Positions 10,456 to 23,700 of a stretch of DNA of 64,000 nucleotides are shown here, in pieces (positions within the stretch are counted from its first letter, which is position 1; each line of letters begins with the position of its first letter). Location of the stretch: assembly GCF_030272615.1 (NCBI RefSeq), contig NC_081406.1, forward strand, positions 471,190,400-471,254,399, given 5' to 3'. The notes under the pieces are model-generated. The model was not told where the DNA came from. It searched no databases and was given only the letters and a program-made list of their open reading frames with translations. A program made the translations under genes and the position numbers. The DNA comes from Cryptomeria japonica. Taxonomy: Eukaryota > Streptophyta > Pinopsida > Cupressales > Cupressaceae.

Positions 10456-11937
10456 ACAAACATTCAAGGTCAACCTGACCCGGAATGAACATATCTTTGA
10501 ACTTCCACAAGAACATACTTCTAAAGCATAAAGAGCATGATCCAACTCAACATAAATAATGGATCATCAAAATATTATCATTAGAAATAAAAAACTGAAG
10601 GAAAACAGAGCTCATAGAACTATCAAACACTACACAACTGAATATATTATTGGAGCACAACTTCTGGAGCACGACTTCTAGAGCACCAAAAATTGAATAC
10701 AATAATCTCAAGCAATGATTAACAGAATATCAAAACTATGATATCATATATGTAATGAGACAAAGACACAGAGCACTGCAATCCTAGAATCAGTCAACTG
10801 AATACCACCACACTGCATTATCACTACAATATGTACAACTAGAGAACAAAACCAATTGCCACAACCAACACCAAAACTTAGACCTCAAAAGAAACATATC
10901 CATGTATTGACAATACTCATTTTTGGAGCAACAACCTACCAGAAAACATATCTACAACATACATACCTAACTTTCACTACTCTTTACACTGCATACAACC
11001 TTACAACATTCAAACCAATCTAGATCATCAGGTTTGACCTCAATGACAACCAATCAAGTATTTCTAACAGAGTTGAGTAGCAAGTTGTGTTATGCTAGAT
11101 CCACTCATTCTAAAAGGAGAGAAAGAGGAGTTGAAAGGTCTATAAAGTTTTGTTATGATATTCATCTCACCCCAAGGAATTACAAAAGGAAAGGTTGAAT
11201 GGTCTAGAAAGTTGTATTATGCTAGTCAACATATCAAAAATGAAGAGTTGAAAGGTCTAGCAAGTTGTATTATGCTATTCAACTCATCCTACCAAAATGT
11301 CATATACTTTTAGGAGTTAAGAATCTCATGTAATAATTTTATCTATTTACAAGCATGCAAAAACTTGTATAAGACGTAATAGAAAATACTTAGTTTCAAG
11401 AATGCAACATCTCGTCTAAGACTTTGATCTAGTTTCAAGCATGTACATTCTGTCTAATACATAAGGATAGCCAAACAAAACATTTTTTTCATAATGGAAT
11501 CAACAAACTTGGAGAAAAAATAGGATAACCAAACAAGGCATGATGCAAGGGAATCCACAACTTAAATTGAACATATGATACAAAGAGGCCACATGTATGT
11601 CCCCCTTAAGATATCAACATAGCCTTGTGTTGATATCTTAAGAAAAGGATAGAAACATGGATACACACCTTCATCACCAAGGATATATCCTTTAGGTAGA
11701 AATGTGCATAACTCCAAGCTAAAGAGGCATAAATATTATGAGCAAGGAAACAATAGTTGTAAAAGAGATATATTGCAACAAGTGGAAAGGGATCCTTTTG
11801 AGGTATGCACAAAGGAAGATATCTTTACATAAAGATATCCACCTCAAAAAATAGAGAATATCTTTAATAATGATAACATATTTAAAAGTAGGGCCTATTT
11901 ATGGGCCCACTTGAGTTAATCTGTAGGTTGATCAAGT
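10456..11937. other. Unassigned AT-rich DNA with a short repeat array
   Basis: No supported gene. At about 11070-11295 a degenerate 53-63 base direct repeat occurs four times, with the core GTTGAAAGGTCTAGCAAGTT and then GTATTATGCTA (near 11072, 11131, 11194 and 11247). The remainder has stops in all frames. Confidence 0.55.
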
Positions 11938-12353
11938 GAATATGGTGGAGTGGACCAAACTGAGAGAAGGTTGGTACAAAATAAACTTTGGTGAGGCCTC
12001 AAAAGGAAACCCAGGACCATTGGGGTCTGGATTTTGGTATGAGATTGGGAGGGTAAGATTGTATCCTTTTGTACTTTGAATCTTGTGGAGGGAACAAACA
12101 ATGAAGTCAAGGCCCAATGGCTATTGAGGCTTTGACAATGGGGGAAAAAATGGGCCTTCCAAAAATTCAAATTGAAGGAGATTCACTGATTATTATAAAT
12201 GCATTAAAAAAATGTGAAATAAATGTGGGGAATTTGAATAAATTTATATCCATTGCCAAGCACTTATTAGAAACCTATGAGGAATTTGAAATTGGGTATG
12301 TGAGGAGATCAGGGAATGAGGTGGTGGACAAGTTGTCTAAATGGGCAGTGTAA
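11938..12353 (+). pseudogene. LINE-type RNase H domain (RVT_3-like), frameshifted
   Basis: The start reads WTKLREGWYKINFGEASKGNPGPLGSGF, which matches the INFDGASxGNPG opening of plant LINE RNase H, with the first catalytic aspartate lost (FGEAS). A frameshift and stops at about 12077-12117 break the middle. The second half, from 12117, reads MAIEALTMGEKMGLPKIQIEGDSLIIINAL and then YVRRSGNEVVDKLSKWAV, retaining the E, D and final D positions of the fold. In an intact element it would degrade the RNA strand during LINE copying. Confidence 0.7.
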
Positions 12354-13511
12354 CTTGATGATGGGTCAAATTGTATGGTGGAAGATCTTTGTAATTTAGA
12401 GCTCGATCTTTGAGATGGTATGGTATGCTGCCATTTTAGAAAGTTATTAATGGAAAGATGTGTTGATGAGATGATGTGACATGGGTCACCAAGGTAATAA
12501 AAACTGCAAAGGGTGTATTTAGGGCTCACATTTGAGGATGGGTGGGGACTACACTTTAGGAAGGAGGCCACCTTTTCCTTGATAATAGGATGGTAGAAGT
12601 TATCTTTTATGGGAAAAATCAGTGAGAAAAGAATGAAAAACCTTTTCAAATTTGATGAAGAGATCTTCATTCATATAATGAAAGTACTTATTGGCAAATA
12701 TTTTTTAGTGACTAAATACAACTATAGGATAAACACTGATATCATCTCAATGGTGGCAACGTGGGGGTTAGAGGTTGGGTGAAAGGAAGATGTTGAATCA
12801 ATTTTGAAGGGTTGTGTGGTAGAAGATTGGTTGTATGGGTTGCAATCTCTACTAGAAAGGGCTATTGCAAGAGAAGATTTCATGCCAGTGGAGGAGGCCA
12901 AGAGCACAAATGATACTCCCCAATAATTGATGCCTTTCATTAATAGGCGAAGGGGACAAAAAATGATGAGAGTTGGGAATAATCTCTGATTAGATGGGAT
13001 CCGTTGATGCATTTCCTGCGTGCAAAGAAAAAAGATCAAGCCAGAGGCAAGAGAAAGTCTGGGATGTAGGAAGAGCCAAGATCGAGGTTCAAGATGAAAG
13101 ACTATTGGGTCAATGGGCCCTTGAAAGCAGTGAGGAAGAACTGAAATAGACAATTATATTATTTTTTGTTTAATGTTTATATTATCTCTATATAAATTTA
13201 TGTTTAAAACTACTATATTGTATGAATGGATGAATAGGGAAAAATTTTGGTAGACGGGGGTAGGGTTTAGATAGATGCTTTATCAGTATATGCATAATTT
13301 TGAAGTAATTTACTGATACAATGTAGAATGGGTGCATAGGGAAGAGTTTTGTAGGTGGGGGTAGGGTTTGGGTGAAGTTATGCCCAATTTTGGCTATCAT
13401 TTTTTGAGAAAATTTGGTAATTTTCTATGGAGGGTGGATAGAAGAAATTATAGCTCATTATTTTATTTTGAATATTAATACAAATATACTATTACTGACA
13501 AAAAAAAAAAG
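11938..13511 (+). mobile_element. 3' end of a non-LTR retrotransposon (LINE) with poly(A) tail
   Basis: A plant LINE-type RNase H domain (11938-12353) is followed by about 1.1 kb without open frame and an 11-base A run at 13500-13510, as expected for the 3' end of a 5'-truncated LINE. The 3' untranslated part contains two diverged copies of a segment of about 118 bases (GAATAGGGAAAAATTTTGGTAG near 13208 and a relative near 13336). The 5' limit and target duplication could not be fixed. Confidence 0.6.
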
Positions 13512-13914
13512 AAAAATTCTTTAGAAGGAGAAGGCAACCAAGAATACACACCTTCCCCAATGCTAGGAAAAAGTAAATTCTTAGTAAAATATTGCACGCA
13601 ATCACTAAGGAGAGATTTTTCACAAGAAGATGTGCTATCTCAAACAAAGAAAAAGTCCAACCAAGGGACATATAGGTAATTTCATGGAAGACCACTCTAT
13701 GTAATAAAGGACCTCAAGTTATGAAAAATGCAACTCAACCAAGAAAAAATGCAATGTTTAGAAAGAAAAAGAGAGAGGATTGAAATGTTATTCTTGCCCC
13801 CCAAGCATGAATACAAGGAATAAAGACTATTATGTTGTGGTCCAAGTATGATTGTAATTGAAATTGAACCACCACACATAAAAAAGAGCCCCCAAATAAG
13901 GTAAACTATCAATT

Positions 13915-15218
13915 TTACATAATGAGGAGAAACATAATAGGGTGAAGGGAGTGTTGGTGCAACACCTTTAAATTTGGATTGAGAAAAAGCATGAGATTTG
14001 ATGTAATACGGATAAGATCTCTATCACATAAATCTTGAACAAATCCCTTAAAAAATTTGAAATTAATAATGGAATGAGAATAAATATGATGAAAGAGGGA
14101 ATACGCACTACCATCTTTGTTCTTATAATTGTTGATATGTCTCATAAAAGGAAGTGTAATGTTTTTATCATATTTGAGTCTCCAAAAGATCCTTGTAGCT
14201 AACTTTTCATGATTACCAATATGGATAGGTCTTGTCTCTTGAAATTTAGGGAATGGTATACTAGTGGAGGAAGACAAATTGTTTTCTTATGGTAAATGGA
14301 TTGGTAAGGAAGGAGGATTCTTAAATGGACAGTAATTTATCTTTTTTGAAAAATACTCTTTTGAAATTTAAGGAAATCATCCATATATTTTTTAGATGAT
14401 CAATATGGGTATCCTAGACCTTCTCTAGTGCATTGTGATGGAGGATCTATGGGGACCTTGATTCCTTGTTCTTGTTTTCCAAGTCCTTGTCCACTATAGC
14501 CTTGTGTTGAAATGATATAATTGTCAATCTCATAAGATGTTTTTAATTGTGAAGGAGAGGGGATTTCTTTATGAATTTCTTCAAAATTTGTTGTGTAAGG
14601 AAATGTTGAAGGACCAAAAGGATGAATAGATGAAGAAGGGATATCCTTTATAGGAAGATTCCCCTTTTCATGATTACTATTCATGTCCATTTTGTTAGGT
14701 TGGGAAGGAGGATCCCTATCATCTAAGGCTTCATCTTTTCTTAATGTTATGTTAAGAGATAGGTCGTGAATAAAATGCATAACATCATATTGCCTACAAA
14801 TATGTTTATGATCAAGATGAGCCCTAGAAGAATAAGGAGGATCTAGAGAGATTGATATACCAACATGTTTACCTTGGCCTCCTTTCTCTAAAGTACATTT
14901 TATGAGAATAAGATGGTTTAATTTTGATCTTCAATGTTGTCTCTCCATTAGAGAGATCATCGATAGTGTCCTCATTAACAAAAGATACCCTAGGAGAGGT
15001 ACAAGTGTTGTTATTTCAATGTCATCCTTAGAATTATCAAGGGTATTATCCACCAAAACTTTTATTAAATCCACATATTCCACTAATTTCCTTAAAAAAT
15101 GTTTTAATATGACAACATCAAACATGGATAAATGCCTTGAAAAAAGATCTATATGTAGGAAGTATTGTTGAAACCAATCTATTATCCAACACATGATTTT
15201 GATGAAAATAGCTAACAA
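13915..15218 (-). pseudogene. Decayed unknown reading frame with a G-patch-like motif
   Basis: A minus-strand frame with few stops can be followed from 15218 through 14780 to 13915. The part at 14400-14780 contains GYSGQGLGKQEQGIKVPI followed by GLGYPY, which resembles a G-patch (glycine-rich RNA-binding motif), a module also found near the protease of some plant retroelements. The part at 13915-14277 (ATRIFWRLKYDKNITLPFMRH) is not recognised. An in-frame stop lies at about 14931. I cannot assign a family. A relic of a Ty3/gypsy gag-pro region is one possibility, an unrelated gene another. Confidence 0.35.
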
Positions 15219-16164
15219 ATAATGTAATCACCTGTGAAATAGAAAACCAATTAGATTTTGTGAATTCCATGATGAACAATTAGATATGAAAACACCAAAT
15301 TAGAAATATGCAAAATGTAAGAAGCATAAAGTTCACCAAAATGTAATGGATGAAAAATTAGGGTTTCACAACTTAAGCCTTGTAAACTAGGAAATTACCT
15401 AACTTTCCAAACAAAATATTAAAGGGAGAACTCAATTGCTCCAATGCAAGAGGATTGAATGTAGATCAAGTTATTTTATTTTTTTTAGTTAAAATTATTT
15501 TGAATGTATTTTAATGCTAGATCCAAGGTTAATTATGAATAATTGACATGAAACGGTAGAAACTACAAGCTACAAATACATAATGCATACACGAGGCTAA
15601 GTTTGAGTAGAAGAGACAAAAGAGCACCTGTTATTACATGTTTAGCCTTAAAGTGTCGGACCATGTGGCAATTTGCATACTAGTCCATAATGCTGGATGC
15701 AGATGGACTAGAATCTTTTAGAATCATCATGTCACCTAGAATTTGTTCCAGAATCTCATTGAAAATGCTTGGGACCGTGGTGATTTTCATCCCAGTCCTT
15801 GATTTTTCATATCTGTAAAAGTTAGATGTGATTGTTGTCGTCTCCTTTATCAAAATATCCATTTGTGGCCCCTAGATCTATCACCTACACAAAAAGAAGG
15901 GGAATAATGTTATTGATAGGGATTTGACCTAAGTCAAACCCTAGGTTTGGAATTAACCCTTGAATTAAATTTAATTGTGAATGTAAATGTAAATATTGAA
16001 GTAAATGTTGAATCACATACCTCAAATATGTTGCAATTGATAATGGACTGAAATCACTAGGTGAGGAATTGCATCGACTCATTTAAATTAGGTCTTATTT
16101 AAGGAGGACTAGGACACCCTGGACACCATGGTCCACCAAAAATAGGGAAAACTAGTGGGGGATC
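15219..16164. other. No gene recognised
   Basis: Left flank of copia A. Only short open frames on the minus strand (such as 15680-15862), with no recognisable domain. Confidence 0.5.
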
Positions 16165-18395
16165 TGTTATTATGAGGACACAATTACTACTGAGAGGAGG
16201 GGGGTGAATCAGTAGTAAAATAATTCTGCAATACTTCAAAAACCTTTACTGGTAACTACTCAAACAATCTTCTTAAGTAGATTTAACAAATAATTCACTC
16301 AAGTGTTCATCAATATGTAAAAAAACTAAAGATATCAAATTCTCAAATCAACAATGCAACCACCATATGAACACAAATATTTTTCACATGGAAACCCAAC
16401 TGGGAAAAACCACAGTGGGAATTAGCACCCACAAAATATTTTCACTCTTTTGGAATGCACTCGATTAAAGGCCTAGCCTGAATAAGAGCTTAAAATATGC
16501 GCGGTTAAGAGCAGACCCTGTTAGGAGTCACCCAATCAAGGGATTTTACCTTAGCCCTGTTCGGAGATCTACCCCGTTAGGAGTAACCTTGTTAGAGGAT
16601 TTCAAACTCAAGTTAATGAGCCACCTGATGAAGGGATTTACAATGTAAGACCTGTTAGGATCTACCCAGTTAAGGGATTTCAAACCGTTTTAACTGTTAG
16701 GGAACAACATGGCAAATGATATGATTACAACACTTCCTTTCTTTCTAGTACAGATCCATTTTAGCACAACTCTTCTACACACATGCGGACACTTCAATCT
16801 AGTTCGGCAATACCTTCTCCTCAAACTACCAACAAAAAATCTCTTCTCCAACTAGCTTTAAATACATTTTTAAGTTAGGGTGCCTACAAACCCTAATTAC
16901 ATCAACAAGATACAATGAATTTACATTACAGATCATTACAACAAATTTCTAGATGATTTTCATCATTGAATGATCACCACACATCGATTTGATAAGCAAT
17001 CAAACCCTTGTCACATTCTGCTATGCACTTTGTTTTTTCCCAAGAAATTTGATCCTTGTACATGCTCAAATGCCTTCTTATCATTACACATAGATTAAGA
17101 CACAACATCACTAAGTTATGATCATGATAAGATCCACCGCCAGACCTTAAATCATTACCGGTTAAAGATTTGTTACAGGTATACATTCTTCTTCACAGAG
17201 TTCATGACAATCAATCATAACTCACTCAAAACTCCAAATCTGCTGATGTGGTTTGGAACATAGGTGCATGTTCCTATCTTCAACACTCCTATAAAACTGC
17301 AACGTCTAACTCTTCACCAATCATTTGTACCAGTCACTTGATCATTGCTTTGTTCATGTTTACCTTGATGTCAATCGGTTCCACTACTAGTTAGGCTATA
17401 CCAGTAGGTATAGATGACCTAGATGACTAAACAAACATGGCTACCATCAATGACAACACAAATAAAGTCATCAAACAACTTATTACATCAAGCCAACAAT
17501 CTCCCCCTTGACATCATATACCTGATCAAATCAACTTTATCGGTCATCTTCTCATCATCATCTCCATCAGTTATGTTGGCATATGCACACTCCAATGAGA
17601 CATTGTAGGTGATTGAAGGTTTTGTCATTGATGGCAACCCTACAATCCTATGGCACTGGCAAGGCATTACACTAGCAAGATAGTTCACCAGCATCAACAA
17701 ATCACACTCTACACCGACACTCAGACCACCGACACCACAGAGAAAGGAAGCATACCGGCACAAAGGCCGACAGGATTTTTGATATATTATATTTTGTTTA
17801 TTATTGTAAAAACTTTTAAAGCTGACTTGGCAAGTTGTAAAATGACTCTTATATATAAGAGAGATCATTGTAGACATTTTGGAAGCGACAAGAAAAAGAT
17901 ATTAGGCAGACCTATTATGCGAAATATAGGGTAAAGGTTTTATGTAAAGAACATAGCAGAAACTGGTACTGGATCTGGCATTATAGATGCTATTGTAAAG
18001 CAGTACAAGATATTGGATTTGTATAATCCATATTGTAAGTCAGTGAGACTTCTCATTGAGCAGTGAGCTCTAGGCAGTTGGCCTTCCTGCATGTGCAGGC
18101 CCCTCTTGTAAGTAATATTCTCTTATTGGCCAGTAAGTGAATATTGTGGGTCACAAATCCCACCGAGGTTTTTCCCACACCGGGTTTCCTCGTTAAATCC
18201 TTGTGTCATGGTGTGCTTTTCATGTGGATGCTTTTAATTCTGTTTATTGCATTATTTCTTGCATACCGGTATACTATTATAATATGTTCTACATGTTTTA
18301 AGTTAAGAAATTCAATTCACCAGTTAGATACTGATTTACCCCCCCTCTTAGTATTTGTGGGAATCCTAACAAGTTATGCCAACAATATGCCAATA
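16165..18395 (-). repeat. Copia A 3' LTR, interrupted by a solo LTR
   Basis: In the element's direction the LTR ends CATAATAACA (16165 on the + strand) after a segment CTGATTCACCCCCC typical of the local copia LTRs. Its start is TATTGGCATATTG at 18395, a probable TG-to-TA change, next to the PPT AAAGGGGGAGAT (18396-18407 reversed). A second PPT-like GGGGGAGAT followed by TGTTGG lies at 17494-17507 inside the LTR and is an alternative boundary (17498). Without the inserted solo LTR the length is about 1.43 kb. Confidence 0.6.
17574..18371 (+). repeat. Solo LTR of a copia-type element inside the LTR of copia A
   Basis: It starts TGTTGGCATATG and ends GGAATCCTAACA, giving 798 bases with TG...CA ends. 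It is flanked by the 5-bp target duplication AGTTA (17569-17573 and 18372-18376). TTGTCATTGATGG near the start and the GATTTACCCCCCCTCTTAG block near the end are typical of the local copia LTRs. No internal region remains, so unequal recombination between its two LTRs probably removed the body. Confidence 0.88.
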
Positions 18396-18730
18396 ATCTC
18401 CCCCTTTGGCATTGATGGCAACACCAAAAGCTCATCATGCAAAACTAGAACTCTCACTGTTATGACTGTTGTACTTGTTATTCTCCCTTCATCGGTTCTT
18501 CTCTTTCTTCTCTTCATTGTTCTTCTCCTCCTTTACTTTTCCCTCCCCCTTTGACAACAATGCCAAAGGTGCAAAGTGTCAAATTCATCTTCCGCTACTA
18601 TTGTTATCTTCATCTCTACTGCTCTTGTTTTCTTCATCTCAATTGCTCCCCCTGAGGAGTAGCCCTTTTCTCATCAATACACAGTGAAAGATATTTAATT
18701 AGTCCATTGGATTGATGCTGCAACAACATC

Positions 18731-19122
18731 TTAGTTAGCCTTCTGCAGGGTTATAACCCCCAGTTTGCCTCTGAGATACTGAAAGGTTGCTTTAGGAAAT
18801 GGCTTAGTAAAAATATTAGCCAATTGCTCCTTGCTTGATGCATGATCCATCCCGACTTTCTTTTCCTGCACTCTTTCTCTCAAATAATGATACTTTAGTT
18901 CAATATGATTTGTTCTAGCACGCAATACAGGATTTTTTGAAATTCTTATTGCACTTGTATTATCACAATATATGACCACCAATTCTATCATATTCTCCTT
19001 GAATCCTTCTAATACATGTCTCATCCATATTTCTTGAGTACAGTTCATAGATGTAGCCACATACTCTGATTTTGTTGTAGATTGAGAAATGCAACTTTGT
19101 TTCTTACTAGTCCAGGATACCA
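18731..19122 (-). pseudogene. Copia A RNase H, C-terminal part, cut by copia B
   Basis: The frame reads MVSWTSKKQSCISQSTTKSEYVA, then VIYCDNTSAIRISKNPV, then RTNHIELKYHYLRE, and ends with ANIFTKPFPKATFQYLRGKLGV, which are the standard blocks of the Ty1/copia RNase H C-terminus. The codons upstream of VSWTSKKQ are replaced at 19123 by the LTR of copia B. The stop at 18731 is the natural end of pol. The segment 18396-18730 is the 3' untranslated part and PPT. Confidence 0.88.
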
Positions 19123-20371
19123 TGCTCGATAGTTCAAATAACCAAAAGACAACTGAGGGGGAAGGGGGGGAAGGTGAATCAGTTGTCACCAGATTATCGA
19201 AATCTTAAGAAATTAAAACTTTAATACTGGAACCTAAAAGACCAATACTAGAATGCATAAACCAAATACTGAAATAGAAGATATACCAATTAAGCATAAA
19301 CAATAATTAGAGAATAAATACCATCCACATGACACCAAGATTTGTATGTGGAAAACCCGGTAAAAGGAAAAAACATGGTGGGAAGCCTACTGAGAGTTAG
19401 ATTATACTTTTGCAGTAAGAATGTGATTACAAATGAGGTGCCTGCACTTGCAGGAAGGCCAACAACCTATAGCACACTGCTCATCACAAAAGGAGTCTCA
19501 TTGACTACATAAAAATCCAGACTACAATCCAGACGAAAGAATGAACTGCAATGATAACATCTCCTATTCCTTAGTACAATTCCGGTTAAGCTCAATACCA
19601 AAGGACTAAATCCTCTTACATAAACCCAAATCGATCACCAATGATCGACCAAATCCTCTGCCTGAATCATTATTACATTATTCGCTCCTTACATATCCTT
19701 TTTTCATCCTCACACTCTTCCTATGATCTACAATGAGATCTTACATCATATATCTACAAACCCTCAACCACAAACAATAAGGTCGGCCACCGGACAATAA
19801 AACAATTACATAACAACAAAACATGTTGACTTGAGACCAAACAAATAATATCCAACGCATAAGACATCCCAGAAACACATCGAGAAGTCCAATCAACACG
19901 TTACATTAAGTCATTCCATAACATAGATAAACTGGGACCCAATTTAGGTCCATACACGCTAAAGCAATGATACCAATCAATCGATCCTAAAAAATGATCA
20001 CCATTAGCATCCTGAATCTTGACTAGAAGCCACACCAACACCACTTATGCATATCATCAAAGATCTTCAACAAAGCTTTGTCGTTGAAACCCTCTCCGGA
20101 ACAACAAACCACACTTGCTAGCATACAGGATAGCATCCGATCACCAGATCAAAACCAATTGACTGAACATGAATCTAAGTAGCATGAATAAGCCAATTCC
20201 AAAAGCCAAAACATGCCGGAGCATACCAGATCATCATGATCTAATCCAACAAGAAACCAAGCAACTTACTAGGACGAGAAGGATATCAGTAAAGCAACCA
20301 AAATAGCTAGTGTTGACATCAATGACAAAACATCAATTTAACACATAATCAATTCCTCCAAATGGCCAACA
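19123..20371 (-). repeat. Copia B 3' LTR (complete, 1249 bp)
   Basis: It runs from TGTTGGCCATTTGG (20371 in minus direction) to the CA end at 19123. The first 345 bases on the + strand align well with the truncated 5' LTR at 48701-49035, including the CAGTTGTCACCAGATTA block and the ACCATCCACATGACACCAAG block. A target duplication cannot be checked because the other end is deleted. Confidence 0.85.
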
Positions 20372-20385
20372 ATCTCCCCCTTTGG
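20372..20385 (-). promoter_or_regulatory. Copia B polypurine tract
   Basis: In minus direction CCAAAGGGGGAGAT directly precedes the LTR start TGTTGGCC. The same word precedes the LTR of copia A. The interval 20386-20734 between this tract and the end of pol is untranslated and shows no gene. Confidence 0.8.
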
Positions 20386-20734
20386 CATTGATGGAAACAC
20401 TAGATGTGAAAAACATCCAAGTTCCAAGAAATGCCAAATAAATCTTTTATCCAAGAATATAACAATGAAGTTCTAATCAATACTCCCTATAAATGATATC
20501 ACAATTAAGTTCTACAAATTTCTCCCCCTAATGTATATATCCCTTAAGTTTTTCACATGAATATCTCTCCCCTTTGACATCAATGCCAGAAATTTGACAA
20601 AAAAATCAAAGAAAAAATATAAACCACTGAATCACAAGGCTAACTACTCCCCTTGAGTAGTAGCATCCCCACATTAATCCAGAATGAATAATATCTCTGA
20701 TAATGCATACCGGACTGATGCCAAATAGTATCAA

Positions 20735-23700
20735 TCAGTTCTTTGTCGGAGGGATAGAAACCCCTAATCTGTCTCTGAGGTACTCAAATGATTCTTTAGG
20801 CAAAGGTTTAGTGAAGATGTCTGCAATCTACTCTTTAGTATTCACATAAACCAGTCTAACCTCATTTTCTTCCACCTTCTCCTTCAAAAAGTTATACTTG
20901 ATAGATATGTGCTTTGTCTTAGAGTGAAATACTGGATTCTTTGATATGTCTATAGTAGCAAAGTTATCACAATGAATAACTACCGGTCCAATGCAATGCA
21001 CTTTAGTATCCTTCAACATTTGCTTCATCCATAGAACTTGTGTATAGTTAGTAGCAGCAACAACATACTCAGCTTCAACAATAGATAAAGAAGTACATGA
21101 TTGTTTCTTGCTAATCCATGAAACCATCTTCTTTCCAAGAAAGAAAGATCCACTGGAAGTACTTTTCCAGTCATCAACATCACCTGCCCAATATGCATCT
21201 GCATATGCACATAAAGTAAAGTCATCATCTTTAGGGTACCACAAACCATATTCATATGTACCTTGCAAGTATCTAAAAATTCTTTTCACCACATTCTCAT
21301 GGTTTTCTCTAGGATCACTTTGATATCTTGATGCAATGCAAACAACATTCATTATATTAGGCCTAGTCTGAGTCAAATATAGTAGGCCTCCAATCATAGA
21401 CTTGTATCTTGTATAATTTACCAGTGCAGATACATTTTTCCTTTTCAATTTCTCACTTGTAACCATAGGAGTACTTACCGGTTTAGAGTCTACCATACCA
21501 AATTTCTTCAACAATTCCATAGCATACTTAGTTTGATAGATGAAAATACCTTTATCAGTCTAAGTAATCTGCAAACCTAAGAAAAAATTCATTTCCCCAA
21601 TCATAGACATTTCAAATTATTTCTCCACATTTTTAGAAAATTCCATGCACAACTTATCTTCACCTCAAAAAATAATGTCATCAACAAAAACCTCAATAAT
21701 CAATATATCATCATCAATGACTTTATAATATAGATTACTATCAGCATTACCTTTAGTGAAACCAAGCTTCAAAAGATATTTATCTAACCTTGCATACCAA
21801 GCTCTAGGTGCCTATTTCAATCCCTATAAAGCTTTCCTTAACCTGCAAACCATGTTTTTAATATCTGAAAGTGAAAAACCATCAGGTTGCTCAATATAAA
21901 CTTCCTCATCAAGATCCCCATTCAGAAAGGCACACTTAACATCCATCTAATAAACCTTGTATTTTTTATGTGCAACATAGGCAAGAAATAATCTTACAAC
22001 TTCAATCCTAGTTACAGGTGCAAACGTTTCACCATAATCAATTCCTTCCTTCTGAGAATATCCTTTACAAACCAATATTTCTTTATTCCTTACAACTTGT
22101 CCATCTTCATTCAATTTGTTCCTAAAAACCCATTTAGTTCCAATAACATTCTTATTTTTAGGTCAGGGAACTAAAATCCATGTGTTATTCTTCTTTATCT
22201 TATCTAATTCTTCTTCCATAGCTTTCATCCAACATTCATCTTTACATGCTTCAATTACTGATACCTGTTCAACTGGAGAAATTAAACATACCTCATTAGC
22301 TGCCAATCTCCTTCTTGTCATCACTTCATTGTTCTTATCCCCAATGATCTGATCTTCTAAATGATTCATCCTTGCATACCTAGAGGAGTCTTATGATTCT
22401 CTGTTCCTTTTTCTGGTTCTTTAGTTACTGTTGAATTTTCTGATACTGTCGGAGTAACTGGTTCAACATTTTGTTCTAGTAAAGGTGTTACAGGTTCTTG
22501 CTCATAAACTCTAATTTGAATTTTATTAAGCTCATCCACCTTGACATTAGCGCTCTCCACAATTCTTTGCAATCTCTTGTTATAACATCTATATGATTTG
22601 CTTTCATTAGAATAACCAAGAAATATTCCTTCATCACATCTAGGATCAAATTTGTCAATGAAATCATCTCTCTTGATATAACATTTACTACCAAAGATTT
22701 TGAAATACTTAATTGTAGGTGTATTGCCAAACCATAATTCATAAGGTGTCTTACTGGTTTCTCCTTTGATATGTACTCTGCTGAATGTATAAATTGTTGT
22801 GCTCACTGCTTCTCTCTAGTAGATATGAGGTAGATTAACTTCCATCATCATTGTTCTATAAGAATCCAAGATAGTTATGTTCTTCCTTTCCACAACTCCA
22901 TTTTGTTGAGGTGTCCGGGGAACAGAGATTTGTCTCCTTATACCATGCTTCTCACAAAAGTTATTAGACTCATCGGATGTGAATTCTACACTATGATATG
23001 ACCTTAAACACTTAATCTTCAATCCTATCTATTTTTCAACTTCAGCTTTAAATATTTTAAACTATTCAAAAGCCTTAGATTTATCCCTTAGAAAAGTAAG
23101 CCACATCATTCTAGAATAATCATCAATGATTGGCATAAAATATCTATCACCTTGAAATTTTTTAACTCTAGTTGGGCCACACAAATTAGTATGAATAAGA
23201 TCAAGACAATCATTAGATTTGTCTTGTATACTCTTAAAAGTGATTCTGACATGTTTTCCCATTTGATATTCCTTACATACCGGATTATAGGGCTTCACAA
23301 TCTTAGGTATATCTCTAACTACCTTAGTTGAACTGATCATTACTATGCAATCAAAATTCACATGACATAGCCTTTTATGCCATAGCCAACTCTCATCAAT
23401 TTGTGCAATCAAACATATCTTCTCACTAATGTTCAAATTAAATATATTACCTTTTGTCTGAGTACCGGTTGCAATCTGCAAACTAGATCTATTAATGATT
23501 TTGTATTTTCCATCCTTGAATTGTAATTGAAATCCTTTATCCACCAATTTTCCTACACTCAAAAGATTATGCCTCAAACCTTCAACATAATAAACATTAT
23601 CAGTATTGTGCTTACCATCCAATGATATAGTTCATTTTCCCTTGATCATACATGCTTTGTCATCTCCAAATCTAACCAAACCACCATCAAATTATTGCAA

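Larger units (their letters stand above)
16165..19122 (-). mobile_element. Copia A: 3' remnant (3' LTR plus end of RNase H), minus strand
   Basis: The element keeps its 3' LTR (16165-18395, split by a solo LTR) and the last about 130 residues of RNase H. It ends at 19122, where the 3' LTR of copia B begins. The upstream part of A is not found on the far side of B. The LTR of copia C is a different family, so C is not the missing half of A. Confidence 0.7.

Noticed and set aside
12275-13153. Two minus-strand frames of 131 and 143 codons
   Set aside because: They lie antisense to the LINE RNase H and its 3' tail, and have no recognisable domain.
18144-18687. Hydrophobic + strand frames that look like membrane proteins
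   Set aside because: They overlap the solo LTR end and the pyrimidine-rich PPT region of copia A; composition alone explains them.
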